NCBI GenBank assembly: GCA_938040915.1
Contig: CALHZE010000136.1
Coordinates: 1-9,875, forward strand
DNA length: 9,875 nt
Reading direction: 5' to 3'
Origin: an uncultured Bacteroidia bacterium
GTDB taxonomy: Bacteria; Bacteroidota; Bacteroidia; Bacteroidales; CAJPTX01
Each line of letters starts with the position of its first letter. Within the stretch, counting starts at the first letter, position 1. Shown here piece by piece: positions 1 to 8,300 of this stretch. The notes under the pieces are model-generated. The model had not been told where the DNA came from. It saw only the letters and a list, made by a program, of their open reading frames with translations, and did not search any database. The position numbers and the translations under genes are program-made.

Positions 1-3000
1 CTCTTGTATGACCGTTACAAGTTCCCACAGTGGAGACCCGCGACGGGGGACCAAGAAGAACACCACGTTGACTTCCGTAAAGAGCACCTCACAGTCTATA
101 AGAAAGACGGAAAGGAGGCACGCACGGGCTTTAGTCAGCTCGAGCATGAGGAAGAGCTGTATCTCCGCGCTTGGGTCGATTGGAATAAGAACAACGCCTT
201 TGACGAAGACGAGGTGGTGGCAGACTATACCTCAGATCAGCTCCTCCCCAACGCCCTGGTGCTTTACTTTGACATCGACGTGACGAACCGCCCAGCAGGG
301 ACTTACCGTCTGCGTGCAATGTACAACTCGCGCGACGCGGAGCAGGTAAAGGATCTTCTAGCGACCGACCTCGATGCGGAAACCCAAGTGCGCGACTACA
401 TTCTCGATGTGGTCGAGGGGGCTGACCCATTTGATGGCGACCTCATTCTGACCTATATCGGTACGAAAGACCCGAGTACGGGCGGCACGCCGCGCGTGAG
501 CAAGGACTTCTCGGCCACCGAGCCTCTCTGGCTGGAGGTAAAGAACGGTTCGCCTAAGGAATTCTTTGGCAAGTTTGACGTAGCTATCTCCGTAGACGGC
601 AAACCCGAGGTCGTCGAAGAAGTGGAAATCCCCGCTACGGCAAAGCTCGCCGCATGGAGCGGAACGTTTAAGACCCAGCTCAAGGCAACCGCCGATCTTT
701 CCGCACACGGGCGTCATACCATCAAGATGACCATTAAGGAAAAGCAGGGCGGTAAGACAGAGAACAACGTGCAGGAGATCGAGCTCTTCAAGATTAAGAC
801 CATTACCCCTGGGCAAGAGCTTGACCCATGGTGTTTGCGTTCGCATACCTTCTTGAGTGGTCGAAATAAGATTACCGACCGCGTGCTTGTCGATCGTGCT
901 GCACAGCGTCTCTGGGAGTCGCTCCCCTCGGCGACCGACCCCAATAACTTGCCCGCATTTACCGTAGAGTTCTGGATTAACCCCTCGCGCCCACACTACG
1001 GACGGATACTCCAAGGGGGCGGGCTCGAGATCTCGACCACCTACCAGAGCCGTGCGGCTGCCGTGCGCGATAACGGGATTATGGTCTTCCTCGGCTCGCG
1101 TGCCGTGGCGTACACCCGCAACGAGAATGCCGACCTTATCAAGCCTAAGAAGTGGACACACGTGGCAGTATCGATCTACAACATCAAGCGTGCTGCAGCC
1201 TTCGGTACGGGGCGGTGCGACGTCAAGATATTTATCAACGGGAAAGAGGTGGCGGTAGAAACCGACCAGAACGACACCCCGTCGCTCAACATCGGCTTTA
1301 CCCTCCTTGACGGCTTTGACGGTTTGGTTGACGAGTTCCGTATCTGGAACACGCAGCTCACCGAGGCGCGCATCCAAAAGTATATGTATAAGCACCTAGA
1401 GGGCGCACCAGCAGACGACCGTGCCAACCTCATCGCAGAGTACTCCTTTGACGAGGGGCTCGGTAACGCGGCTACCGAGGCTGGCTCGCCCCACTATGAC
1501 ATGGCTTACCTCGAGTCGCACGACAACCGTCTCGCGCTCGCCGACTCCGTATGGGTTGACCCACGCAAGGCGATGCTCGGCGAGATTCTCTTCCAAGACC
1601 AAGTGCGTGCCGAAAAGGTGGAGAACGGGAAGTATAAACTCACCTTCCTTGCCGTAGCTAACCTTACGCAGATAAAGAACGTTGCCCTCGAGGCAGCATG
1701 GGACAATGCGGTATTGACCTACAACGATACGCCGATTACCGCCGACACGCGCTTTGACTTCTCTGGCAACAAGGAGGTGAAAATCAAGGCGACAGTCTCC
1801 ATCTTTGGTAAGAGCTACGAACAGGAAGTTACTTTCACGGGCGAGAAGGAAAAGAGTGCCGAGGCGAAGATTGTGAAAGCGCTCCTTGCCAAGGCGAAGA
1901 ACACCACGCTCAACAACGATGTGGAGGCTATCTTCGAGGGTAACAATGTGCGCTTAAAGCTTCAAGCGACCGACGGCACGCTCGACGTTACGCAAGCCAA
2001 GCTCGACTTTGACGTATCGGCTGGGGCAGAGCTCTACCTGCTCGGTCGGGCTGAAAAGCTCACCTCGGGGGATGTTGTGGATCTCTCTGCGCCGCGCCTC
2101 TTGATCGTGAAGGCTGAGAATGGGCGTTCGTCGCAGAAGTATATACTTCGTCTTGAGCAGACTCAAACCCTCGCTTGGACAGAACCGGCAGCGACCTACG
2201 TCTTTGGTTCAAATCCGGTAGCGCTGACCCTGACCTCGCCCACCGAGTCTGTGAACCCGATCGTGGGGACGTCTGACAACCCGAGTGTAGTGACCGTGTT
2301 AGATAAGAAACTTTACGTAGCGGGTGTGGGCGAGGCGACCCTTTCGCTCTTCCAGCCTGCAGGCAAGAGCTACCTCATGTCAAATGTACTTACCAAGAAG
2401 ATTACCGTCACGCCGAAGCCCATCACGGTGAAGCCCACGACTACAGAACTGGTCTACGGTTCGGAGTTTGCCTTTACTTACGCTTTCAACGGCTTGCTAG
2501 CGCCAGAGCACCATGGGTTACTCCCGAACCCGCTCGTACACGGCGACTACCAGTTTAAGAAAACCGACGGCACGGTGATTGGGAAGTATGACCCCGTGCA
2601 GAATAGGCTCTCCTTTACCGAGGAGCTCCTCCCCGGCTCGTATCAGATTGCGCCTAGCACCGCTGCCTATACCGTGGGGAACTACACCATCACCCCCGAG
2701 GCGGCTACCCTTACGGTAACGCAGGGTGATAGTTATCCGTTTACCATTACCGTTACGGGGAATGGCGCGCCGCTCGCAGGAGCTATCCTTTCTATCGATG
2801 ACCAACGCTACGTGGTTCACGCTAACGGGACACTCACGCTCCCTATCGCTAAGAATACCACGCATGAGTATACGGTCACCAAGGGGGGCTTTATTCCTGT
2901 GAAACGTACGTTGGAAATGAAGGAAGCTGCCGTGCAGGAGACCATCGCGATGGAGAGCTCGGCTGTGACCTATACCTACACGGCTACGGCGGGGGGCGAC

Positions 3001-5193
3001 CTCTTTGGGCAGACCTCACAGGTGTTGGCACAAGGCGATACGGGCGCGCCCGTCTTTGCGCAAGCCCACGAAGGTTTCCACTTTGAGAAGTGGGACGACG
3101 GGATCACCGAAAACCCACGCGTAGACCTCTTCGGGGCAGAAAACAAGAGCTTTACAGCATCCTTCGAGCGGAATAGCTATAAGATTACCTACGTCGTTGA
3201 CGGTAAGGGGAGTATCGAGGGGGCGCTGGAGCAAAACATCCCCTTCGAGGGCAATGGTACGAGCGTTACGGCTAAGCCTGCGGAAGGCTACTTCTTCCTC
3301 CTCTGGAGCGACGGCAATACGAACCCCACACGTTCGGAAGCCTCAGTACGCGAAGACAATACGCTCTATGCGATCTTCCGGACGCAGGCGCAGCTCCCAT
3401 ACGCGAATAACTTTGAGTCGGGCGAGTTCCCCGAAGGGTGGACGACCACCTCACGCCGCCGCTCGCCGACGGGCAAGGCGCTCTCGTGGCAGCTCACCAA
3501 CCACCCCACGTGGTTGCAAGACAAGCTCGACGGCTACTTCTTTATCATCGATGCAGACAAGGACTTGAAAGCGGACTTCGAGGCGGTGCTCTATACCCCG
3601 CGTTTCGAGCTCAAGGAGCACGACGACAAGCACAATCTCCTCTTCACTTGCACCTCCTACTATCGCGACTATGAGCCCCCGACATCGGCGGCAAAGGTGC
3701 AGTATGACTGTGGCGACGGTTGGAAGGATGCTGAAAAGGGGAAACTCTATGCGTGGAACTCCAATCTTAATGTGCAGGCCATTGTAAAGCCAGCCGAGCT
3801 CAAGGATAAGAAGTACGTACAGTTCCGTATCGTTTACGAAGGGAAGTGGAGCTACTGGTTGCTCATCGACAACGTAGCCATTTACTACGAAAACATGCTC
3901 CCGAGCATCACACTCAAGTACAAGGCAGAACCGTCAGGCTCGGCTATCTTTACCAAGATAGAGGGCGGACGTGTCGAAACGCTCCCCAACGAGGGTGGGT
4001 TCTATGTGACGAAGGATTGCGTCTACGGACAGCTCCCCCCACAAGTGTCGGTACAGCCCATCTCAGGGTTTAAGTTCTGGAAGTGGAACGACGGCGTAAC
4101 GACCCTTAAGCGCCCCGAGCAGCCCGCTACCGATAATGTGACCTACACGGCATTCTGCAAATCGAGCAACTTGATCCACGTTTCCTACCGTTCGACGATC
4201 CCGCAAGCGGCGCGCTTTATGATCGGAGAGCAGGAGGTTACCGAACAGTGGATTGAGCCTGGGAAAAAGACCGAGCCCATCACCATTTCGGTGGCAGAGG
4301 GGTATGTCTTCCGTTACTGGTTGCCTGACGAGAACCGCAAGGCAGCGCTCGAGGCTTCCGAGGAAACTCACGACGTGGTCTACACGGCAGTGGTGGTGAA
4401 GAGGGAGCTCTTAGCGCCTATCCACCCCAAGGTGACGATAACGCCCGCCGAGGCTGGCTACATCACCCTGTCTACGCCCGAGGGGACGCCGCTAGATGTG
4501 AATACTTCCGAACTCCACGAAGGCGACCAAGTGCGTGGCGTTGTGATGCAGAATGCGGGTTTTGCCTTCTCATCGATGACGCGTAACGGAGAGCCTGTTA
4601 CGGTGGTAAGAGGGGTCTTTGCATTTACATTGGGCGAAAACGAAGAGTGGGCCGTAACCTACGAACCCATGTCGAATATCAAGACCCGCATCGAGCCTGC
4701 CGAGGGGGCAACGATCTCCTTCCGTACCGAGGATGGGAATAACGTAAACTCTGAGGACAACCCGACGCAGTTTATCGTAGGGCGTAATCTCTTCCTACAC
4801 GTCACCACAACCCCTGGTTGGAAGGTTGCAAAACTGGTAGACGAGGCAAATGGCAACGAGGAGCTCTCCCTCGATAAAGACAACGACTTGCCGCTCACCC
4901 TCAAAGAGGCGCATACTTTCGTGCTGACGCTAGAAAAGGTGGATGCGGTAGAAGAGGGACAAGCGCTCGGCATTACGCTCCGTCCGAACCCCGTGACAGA
5001 CTATCTCGTGGTAGACGGCACGCAGGAGGGCGACCGCCTCGAGGTTATCTCCTCCGTGGGCAAAACCCTACTTGAGGTAACGGCTAGGCAAGAGGAAACG
5101 CGTCTCGACCTTCGGGCGATGCGTGAGGGGCTCTATCTGCTTCGTCTCTCGCGTCATGGGGTGGTAAATACGCTCCGCTTTGTGAAACAATAG
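1..5193 (+). CDS. Large multidomain T9SS-secreted surface protein, 5' end missing
   Basis: The frame is open from the first base to the TAG at 5191-5193 (1730 residues visible), with no upstream stop, so the true start and signal peptide lie left of the window; the TTG at 4 is not a credible start. Modules in order, by base position: GEVED-like (about 150-414), LamG/concanavalin-like (about 955-1458), DUF5018-like or Ig-like beta segments (about 1567-2160), Big_2-like (2161-2412), MBG-like (2401-2721), CnaB/carboxypeptidase-regulatory-like (about 2731-2960), two InlB-type repeats (about 2968-3384), cleaved-adhesin/MAM-like jelly roll (3394-3894), further beta-repeats, and a type IX sorting domain (4960-5190). 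No protease or glycosidase catalytic motif is visible. Families with these modules are exported through Sec, cross the outer membrane by T9SS and are anchored at the surface or released. An adhesin or matrix-binding role is inferred. Domain names come from reading residues, so the weaker Ig-like calls are tentative. Confidence 0.95.
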   Translation, partial: LLYDRYKFPQWRPATGDQEEHHVDFRKEHLTVYKKDGKEARTGFSQLEHEEELYLRAWVDWNKNNAFDEDEVVADYTSDQLLPNALVLYFDIDVTNRPAGTYRLRAMYNSRDAEQVKDLLATDLDAETQVRDYILDVVEGADPFDGDLILTYIGTKDPSTGGTPRVSKDFSATEPLWLEVKNGSPKEFFGKFDVAISVDGKPEVVEEVEIPATAKLAAWSGTFKTQLKATADLSAHGRHTIKMTIKEKQGGKTENNVQEIELFKIKTITPGQELDPWCLRSHTFLSGRNKITDRVLVDRAAQRLWESLPSATDPNNLPAFTVEFWINPSRPHYGRILQGGGLEISTTYQSRAAAVRDNGIMVFLGSRAVAYTRNENADLIKPKKWTHVAVSIYNIKRAAAFGTGRCDVKIFINGKEVAVETDQNDTPSLNIGFTLLDGFDGLVDEFRIWNTQLTEARIQKYMYKHLEGAPADDRANLIAEYSFDEGLGNAATEAGSPHYDMAYLESHDNRLALADSVWVDPRKAMLGEILFQDQVRAEKVENGKYKLTFLAVANLTQIKNVALEAAWDNAVLTYNDTPITADTRFDFSGNKEVKIKATVSIFGKSYEQEVTFTGEKEKSAEAKIVKALLAKAKNTTLNNDVEAIFEGNNVRLKLQATDGTLDVTQAKLDFDVSAGAELYLLGRAEKLTSGDVVDLSAPRLLIVKAENGRSSQKYILRLEQTQTLAWTEPAATYVFGSNPVALTLTSPTESVNPIVGTSDNPSVVTVLDKKLYVAGVGEATLSLFQPAGKSYLMSNVLTKKITVTPKPITVKPTTTELVYGSEFAFTYAFNGLLAPEHHGLLPNPLVHGDYQFKKTDGTVIGKYDPVQNRLSFTEELLPGSYQIAPSTAAYTVGNYTITPEAATLTVTQGDSYPFTITVTGNGAPLAGAILSIDDQRYVVHANGTLTLPIAKNTTHEYTVTKGGFIPVKRTLEMKEAAVQETIAMESSAVTYTYTATAGGDLFGQTSQVLAQGDTGAPVFAQAHEGFHFEKWDDGITENPRVDLFGAENKSFTASFERNSYKITYVVDGKGSIEGALEQNIPFEGNGTSVTAKPAEGYFFLLWSDGNTNPTRSEASVREDNTLYAIFRTQAQLPYANNFESGEFPEGWTTTSRRRSPTGKALSWQLTNHPTWLQDKLDGYFFIIDADKDLKADFEAVLYTPRFELKEHDDKHNLLFTCTSYYRDYEPPTSAAKVQYDCGDGWKDAEKGKLYAWNSNLNVQAIVKPAELKDKKYVQFRIVYEGKWSYWLLIDNVAIYYENMLPSITLKYKAEPSGSAIFTKIEGGRVETLPNEGGFYVTKDCVYGQLPPQVSVQPISGFKFWKWNDGVTTLKRPEQPATDNVTYTAFCKSSNLIHVSYRSTIPQAARFMIGEQEVTEQWIEPGKKTEPITISVAEGYVFRYWLPDENRKAALEASEETHDVVYTAVVVKRELLAPIHPKVTITPAEAGYITLSTPEGTPLDVNTSELHEGDQVRGVVMQNAGFAFSSMTRNGEPVTVVRGVFAFTLGENEEWAVTYEPMSNIKTRIEPAEGATISFRTEDGNNVNSEDNPTQFIVGRNLFLHVTTTPGWKVAKLVDEANGNEELSLDKDNDLPLTLKEAHTFVLTLEKVDAVEEGQALGITLRPNPVTDYLVVDGTQEGDRLEVISSVGKTLLEVTARQEETRLDLRAMREGLYLLRLSRHGVVNTLRFVKQ
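150..414 (+). other. GEVED-like domain (degenerate signature) within gene 1
   Basis: The segment contains the hydrophobic core LRAWVDWNKN followed by an acidic loop (DEDE) and a YRLRAMY strand, the order seen in GEVED domains of Bacteroidota surface proteins. The family's closing signature, usually G-E-V-E-D-Y, appears here as TQVRDY at 382-399, followed by the expected strand ILDVV. The Asp-Tyr pair is kept while the first Glu and the Gly are lost. The function of GEVED is not well established, and it is often found next to secreted proteases and adhesins. Assignment is moderately sure. Confidence 0.6.
955..1458 (+). other. LamG/concanavalin A-like lectin-type domain within gene 1
   Basis: The order of strands is typical of LamG-type (Laminin_G_3-like) jelly rolls: FTVEFWINPS, then ILQGGGLEI, WTHVAVS, VKIFINGKEV, GLVDEFRIWN and finally LIAEYSFDEG. 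The W-T-H-V-A and the D-E-F-R-I-W-N motifs are the strongest marks. Such domains bind glycans or proteins, or act as spacers; the ligand here is unknown. Confidence 0.8.
3091..4113 (+). repeat. Three W-x-D-G-x-T-x-x-x-R motifs of InlB-type repeats in gene 1
   Basis: The motif appears as WDDGITENPR at 3091-3120, WSDGNTNPTR at 3304-3333 and WNDGVTTLKR at 4084-4113. Each is preceded by an aromatic-rich turn (GFHFEK, GYFFLL, GFKFWK) and followed 10 to 20 residues later by a strand ending in FER, FRT or FCK. This is the signature of the bacterial beta-repeats in the Flg_new/InlB B-repeat group. The first two are adjacent, while the third lies beyond the cleaved-adhesin module, so that module sits inside the repeat array. 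Confidence 0.75.
3394..3894 (+). other. Cleaved-adhesin/MAM-like jelly-roll domain within gene 1
   Basis: It opens with YANNFESGEFPEGWTT, matching the F-E-(S/N)-G-x-P-E-G-W opening of the cleaved-adhesin domains in gingipain and hemagglutinin proteins of Porphyromonas. It continues through LYTPRFEL (the usual strand after 'L-x-T-P') and closes with YVQFRIVYEG and LLIDNVAIYYE, equivalent to the usual 'AFRH...DDV' ending. No caspase-like gingipain protease domain is seen in the visible part, so this is an adhesin module without a visible enzyme. In P. gingivalis, related modules bind host proteins and haem; that role is not shown here. Confidence 0.75.
4960..5190 (+). other. Type IX secretion C-terminal sorting domain (type A) of gene 1
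   Basis: The last 77 residues follow the conserved order of the Por-secretion C-terminal domain. LRPNPVTDYLVV corresponds to the N-P-x-x-D opening, RLEVISSVGKTLLEV to the central V-x-x-x-x-G-(K/R) strand, LDLRAMREGLYLLRL to the L-x-L-x-x-x-x-x-G-x-Y-x-x-x-(I/L) strand, and TLRFVKQ to the basic tail. In known systems this domain directs passage through the outer-membrane T9SS pore and is then cut off by the PorU sortase with attachment to A-LPS. It is the strongest evidence for surface location and for a Bacteroidota host. Confidence 0.93.
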
Positions 5194-5305
5194 GTCTTCT
5201 CTAGGTGGCTATGTATGGGGGCTAGCGACTGCGCCTGTACATAGCCACTATCTTATACCCTCTCCCCGCCTTTTCCCTTTTGAGCATAACTAAAAAGTGT
5301 ATGAT
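5194..5305. other. Intergenic region between the two surface-protein genes
   Basis: These 112 bases hold the hairpin at 5204-5249, a tract at 5258-5281 that is all pyrimidine on the plus strand except G5268, and an A-rich leader just before the ATG of gene 2. No Shine-Dalgarno motif is present, which is normal for Bacteroidota, where A-rich leaders are used. I could not find a convincing Bacteroidota promoter (TAnnTTTG with upstream TTTG). TATCTTAT at 5249-5256 matches only in part. Confidence 0.7.
5204..5249 (+). terminator. Strong hairpin after gene 1, probable terminator
   Basis: GTGGCTATGTA at 5205-5215 is perfectly complementary to TACATAGCCAC at 5238-5248. The stem extends inward through two G-U wobbles and two G-C pairs (5216-5219 with 5234-5237), leaving a loop of about 14 bases, and outward by one G-U pair. 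It begins 11 bases after the gene 1 stop codon, the expected place for a terminator. The following TATCTTATA is only moderately U-rich and is not a clean U-run, so partial read-through or a role in mRNA 3'-end protection is equally possible. Confidence 0.55.
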
Positions 5306-5380
5306 ATGAAAAGAGTTTTCACCCTGCAAGTCCTTGTCTGGATTTGCGCATTGTTCTTTTTTGTGCCGCGCGTGGGGGCG
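5306..5380 (+). other. Sec signal peptide of gene 2
   Basis: Twenty-five residues: a basic start (M-K-R), a hydrophobic core of about 15 residues ending in FFFV, and V-G-A immediately before Gln26. A Gln at position +1 after an A-x-A-like site is the common signal peptidase I context in Bacteroidota. No lipobox Cys follows the core (the single Cys14 lies inside it), so a lipoprotein is unlikely. Confidence 0.88.
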
Positions 5381-8300
5381 CAAGGACAACCCCCAGAAGA
5401 CGCGAAGAAAGTGACCGGACGGTATAAGGCGGGTACGAAGGTGACCCCCTTTTACGAGGTGGATTCCTTGGAAAAGGCTCTCGAGGGCGCTACGCTGAAC
5501 ACGATTACCGAGCTCGAGTTTACGGGCGGAAAGCTCGAAACTGCCGACTGGGACTACTTGAAGACACACGCTACTGACTTTGCCAGCCTTGCGAAGCTTA
5601 CGGTGGCATCTTCTATGAACGAAGTAGCGGCTATGTCAATGCTTTTGAACCTCCCTGCATTGAAGGAGGCGAGTGTGGCTAAGGTAAGCTCTCTAAATAA
5701 ATTCGATTTTCCAGCCACCATCGAGCGCATTTACATGCCCGACTGTAAGGATGTATATCAGAGTGCTACGAATTATTACACAAATCTTAAGGTGCTCCAC
5801 CTGCCTCGTTTGAATGCCTTTGGTAACTATCAGTTCGAGAATTGCGCTTCTACCTTGGATATGCTCATCTTAGGAGAGAATGAGAACAAGATGCCAGCAT
5901 CTGTACTTTCAAGCGAAGGCGAATACTGGGTATCTGATCTTTTCAACGGGCGTCACCCCAAGCTTACCTTCTCAGCTGCAGACGGCTCAGAGCTTACCGA
6001 GGATAAGTATAACGCGCTCGTAAAAGCCTACAAGGAGATAGAGGATGGCAACACCGGAGACAACTTCTGGTGGGGCTTTGAGATTATGCCCTACACGAGT
6101 AGCACGCAGTATACGCTCACTACGACGGTTACGCCAGATGGGGGCGGTCGCATTGTCGTGTCGCCCGAGGGGACGAAGTTCAAAGAGGGGACGCCGATTA
6201 CTTTGACGGTAGAGCACAACCACGGCTATCAGTTCCAAAAGCTAGAGCTCGTTAAGACCGAAGCGCCAAACGACCCCATTACGCATACAGACGGGGCATT
6301 TAGCATGCCTGCTGCGAACGTTACCGCGAAGGCTACCTTTACGGAGAATTCTCTAAAGGTGCAGTTCACGGGCGATGGGATTGACAAGAGCTATACGGGG
6401 CGCGACATGGCGGCCATCCTCGCAAATGTTACCGACATTGACAAGACGAAGGTCAAGAAAATCGCCTTCACAGAAGGTACGTTTGACGCTACGGACTATA
6501 AGGCGCTCTCCGATCATTTCGCTACCGACTTTACAGGGGTGCGCTCCCTTTCGGTAGAAACAGGCGTTTCTCACTACGTATTGGCAGAGCCTGGGCAGAG
6601 CCTCGTCCTTCCTGCACACGTGGAGGAGCTTTCGCTTGCAAACCTCACCGCTGTACCGAACAAGTTCTTTGTGGGGACGAAGGGTAAGGCTGTACACCTC
6701 CCGCAGACCACCACCGTGGGACAAGAAGCCTTTAAGGGGTGCACGCAGCTTACAACCCTTGATGCGCCACAGCTTGCTACGATTGAGAAAGAAGCCTTTA
6801 GTGGTTGCACTGCCCTCGCAGAGCTACAACTCCTGAAGCTCTCTTCCATGAAGCAGAAAGCCTTTGCAGGGTGTACGGCGTTGACCAAGCTCACCCTTTG
6901 CGGAGAGACTGTCCCCACGGTGGACGAGGATGCTGCTCCCTTTGAAGGATGCCCTGCAGAGCGCAACCTTACATTGAAAAAGGCAGATGGTGGGGACTAT
7001 ACGCCGCAGGAAATTCACGGTTTGCGTGTAACGTTCGACGATGGCGATAAGGTTTACCATGACGGTAAGTGGTTCGGCTGGGTGCTTCCCGTAAGCCACC
7101 TCTACGAAATCAAGTATGAGAATGATATGCACGGTAAGATCTCGGGCAACAACCTTGCCGCTGCGGGCGAGACGGTGACCGTCACCGTGACCCCCGACCC
7201 AGGCTACAAGTTCGTAAAGCTTTATTACGAATATAACGGTACTACGCAAGAGTTTGCTACCGCTCAGTTTACTATGCCCGCCTTTAATATCACCCTCAAG
7301 GCATCGTTCACGGCACTACCCCTCGAGGTCTTGGTCAATGGTACGGCAACGGGCTCGGGTGATGGGCTTGCTAATGCACTTGCGGCGGCAGAATTCCCCG
7401 AAGCGAAGCTGGGCGAGGTGACTACGCTCACCCTTAAGGCTGGTACGTTCCAAAATTGGAGCGAGTGGAAGTCTCTGAGCGCCAAGCTTACCAAGCTTAC
7501 TACATTTACCGTGCTAGAGGGCGTAGGGCTCGGGTATATGACTACCAACGAGCCGATCTTTACCGCCCCCAGTCTCACGACGGTCGAAATTGCAACGAAG
7601 CTGGATGCGGTGGCAGAGAGAGCCTTCGCAGGTGCACAAGCCCTAACCACAGTCCGACTCCTCAAGACCGAGTCGGTGGGGGATGGGGCATTTGCTGGCT
7701 GCACAAAACTCGCGACGGTAGAACTCCCTGCCTTGACGGCAAATGGCTTGGGTAAAAATAGTTTTGCGGGGTGTACGGCGCTGACCACGGTCACGCTCTC
7801 TGAGGCTGTAACCTCCATCTCTGAGTCGGTCTTTAGTGGCTGTACGGCGCTCGCCACCATCCCGAACGCTGCAAAAATTGCCACGATCTCCGAAAGTGCG
7901 TTCATGGGGTGTACTGCCCTCACCGAGGTGCAACTCCCCTTGCTCGGGGCTCTAAGCAAGACTGCTTTTAAGGGGTGTACGGGGATTACAAAGGTCGTTT
8001 GCCCAGAACTGGAAAGCATTGAGGAGAACGCTTTTGAGAACTGTGGGGCGCTAACCACAACCGAGGCAGCAAAGCTTATCTCTCTCGGTACAAAGGCTCT
8101 TGTGGGGTGCAAGAAGCTCGCTGAGCTGAACCTCCCCGCCCTCTCCGAGCTGGGAAGTGCGGCCTTACAAGGTTGCACGGGGCTCACGAAGTGCTCTTTC
8201 CCTTTGCTGACTAAGATCGGTGAGGCGGGCTTACAGGGTTGCACGGGGCTCACAAGCTTAAACCTTCCTTCGCTTGAAACCATAGAGAAAGAAGGGCTTA

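Noticed and set aside
4..6. TTG as the start codon of gene 1
   Set aside because: The frame is open to the left edge, no signal peptide follows, and T9SS cargo needs one, so the gene must begin upstream.
358..1395. Open minus-strand frame of 345 codons
   Set aside because: It is antisense to the GEVED-to-LamG region of gene 1, where the plus-strand frame has clear domain motifs; the antisense product has no recognisable motif.
5249..5256. TATCTTAT as a Bacteroidota -7 promoter element for gene 2
   Set aside because: It matches TAnnTTTG only partly, overlaps the edge of the hairpin, and has no TTTG at the expected distance upstream.
5222..5569. Minus-strand frame of 115 codons spanning the intergenic gap
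   Set aside because: It overlaps the well-supported signal peptide and N-terminus of gene 2, shows no family motif, and its end runs into the hairpin.
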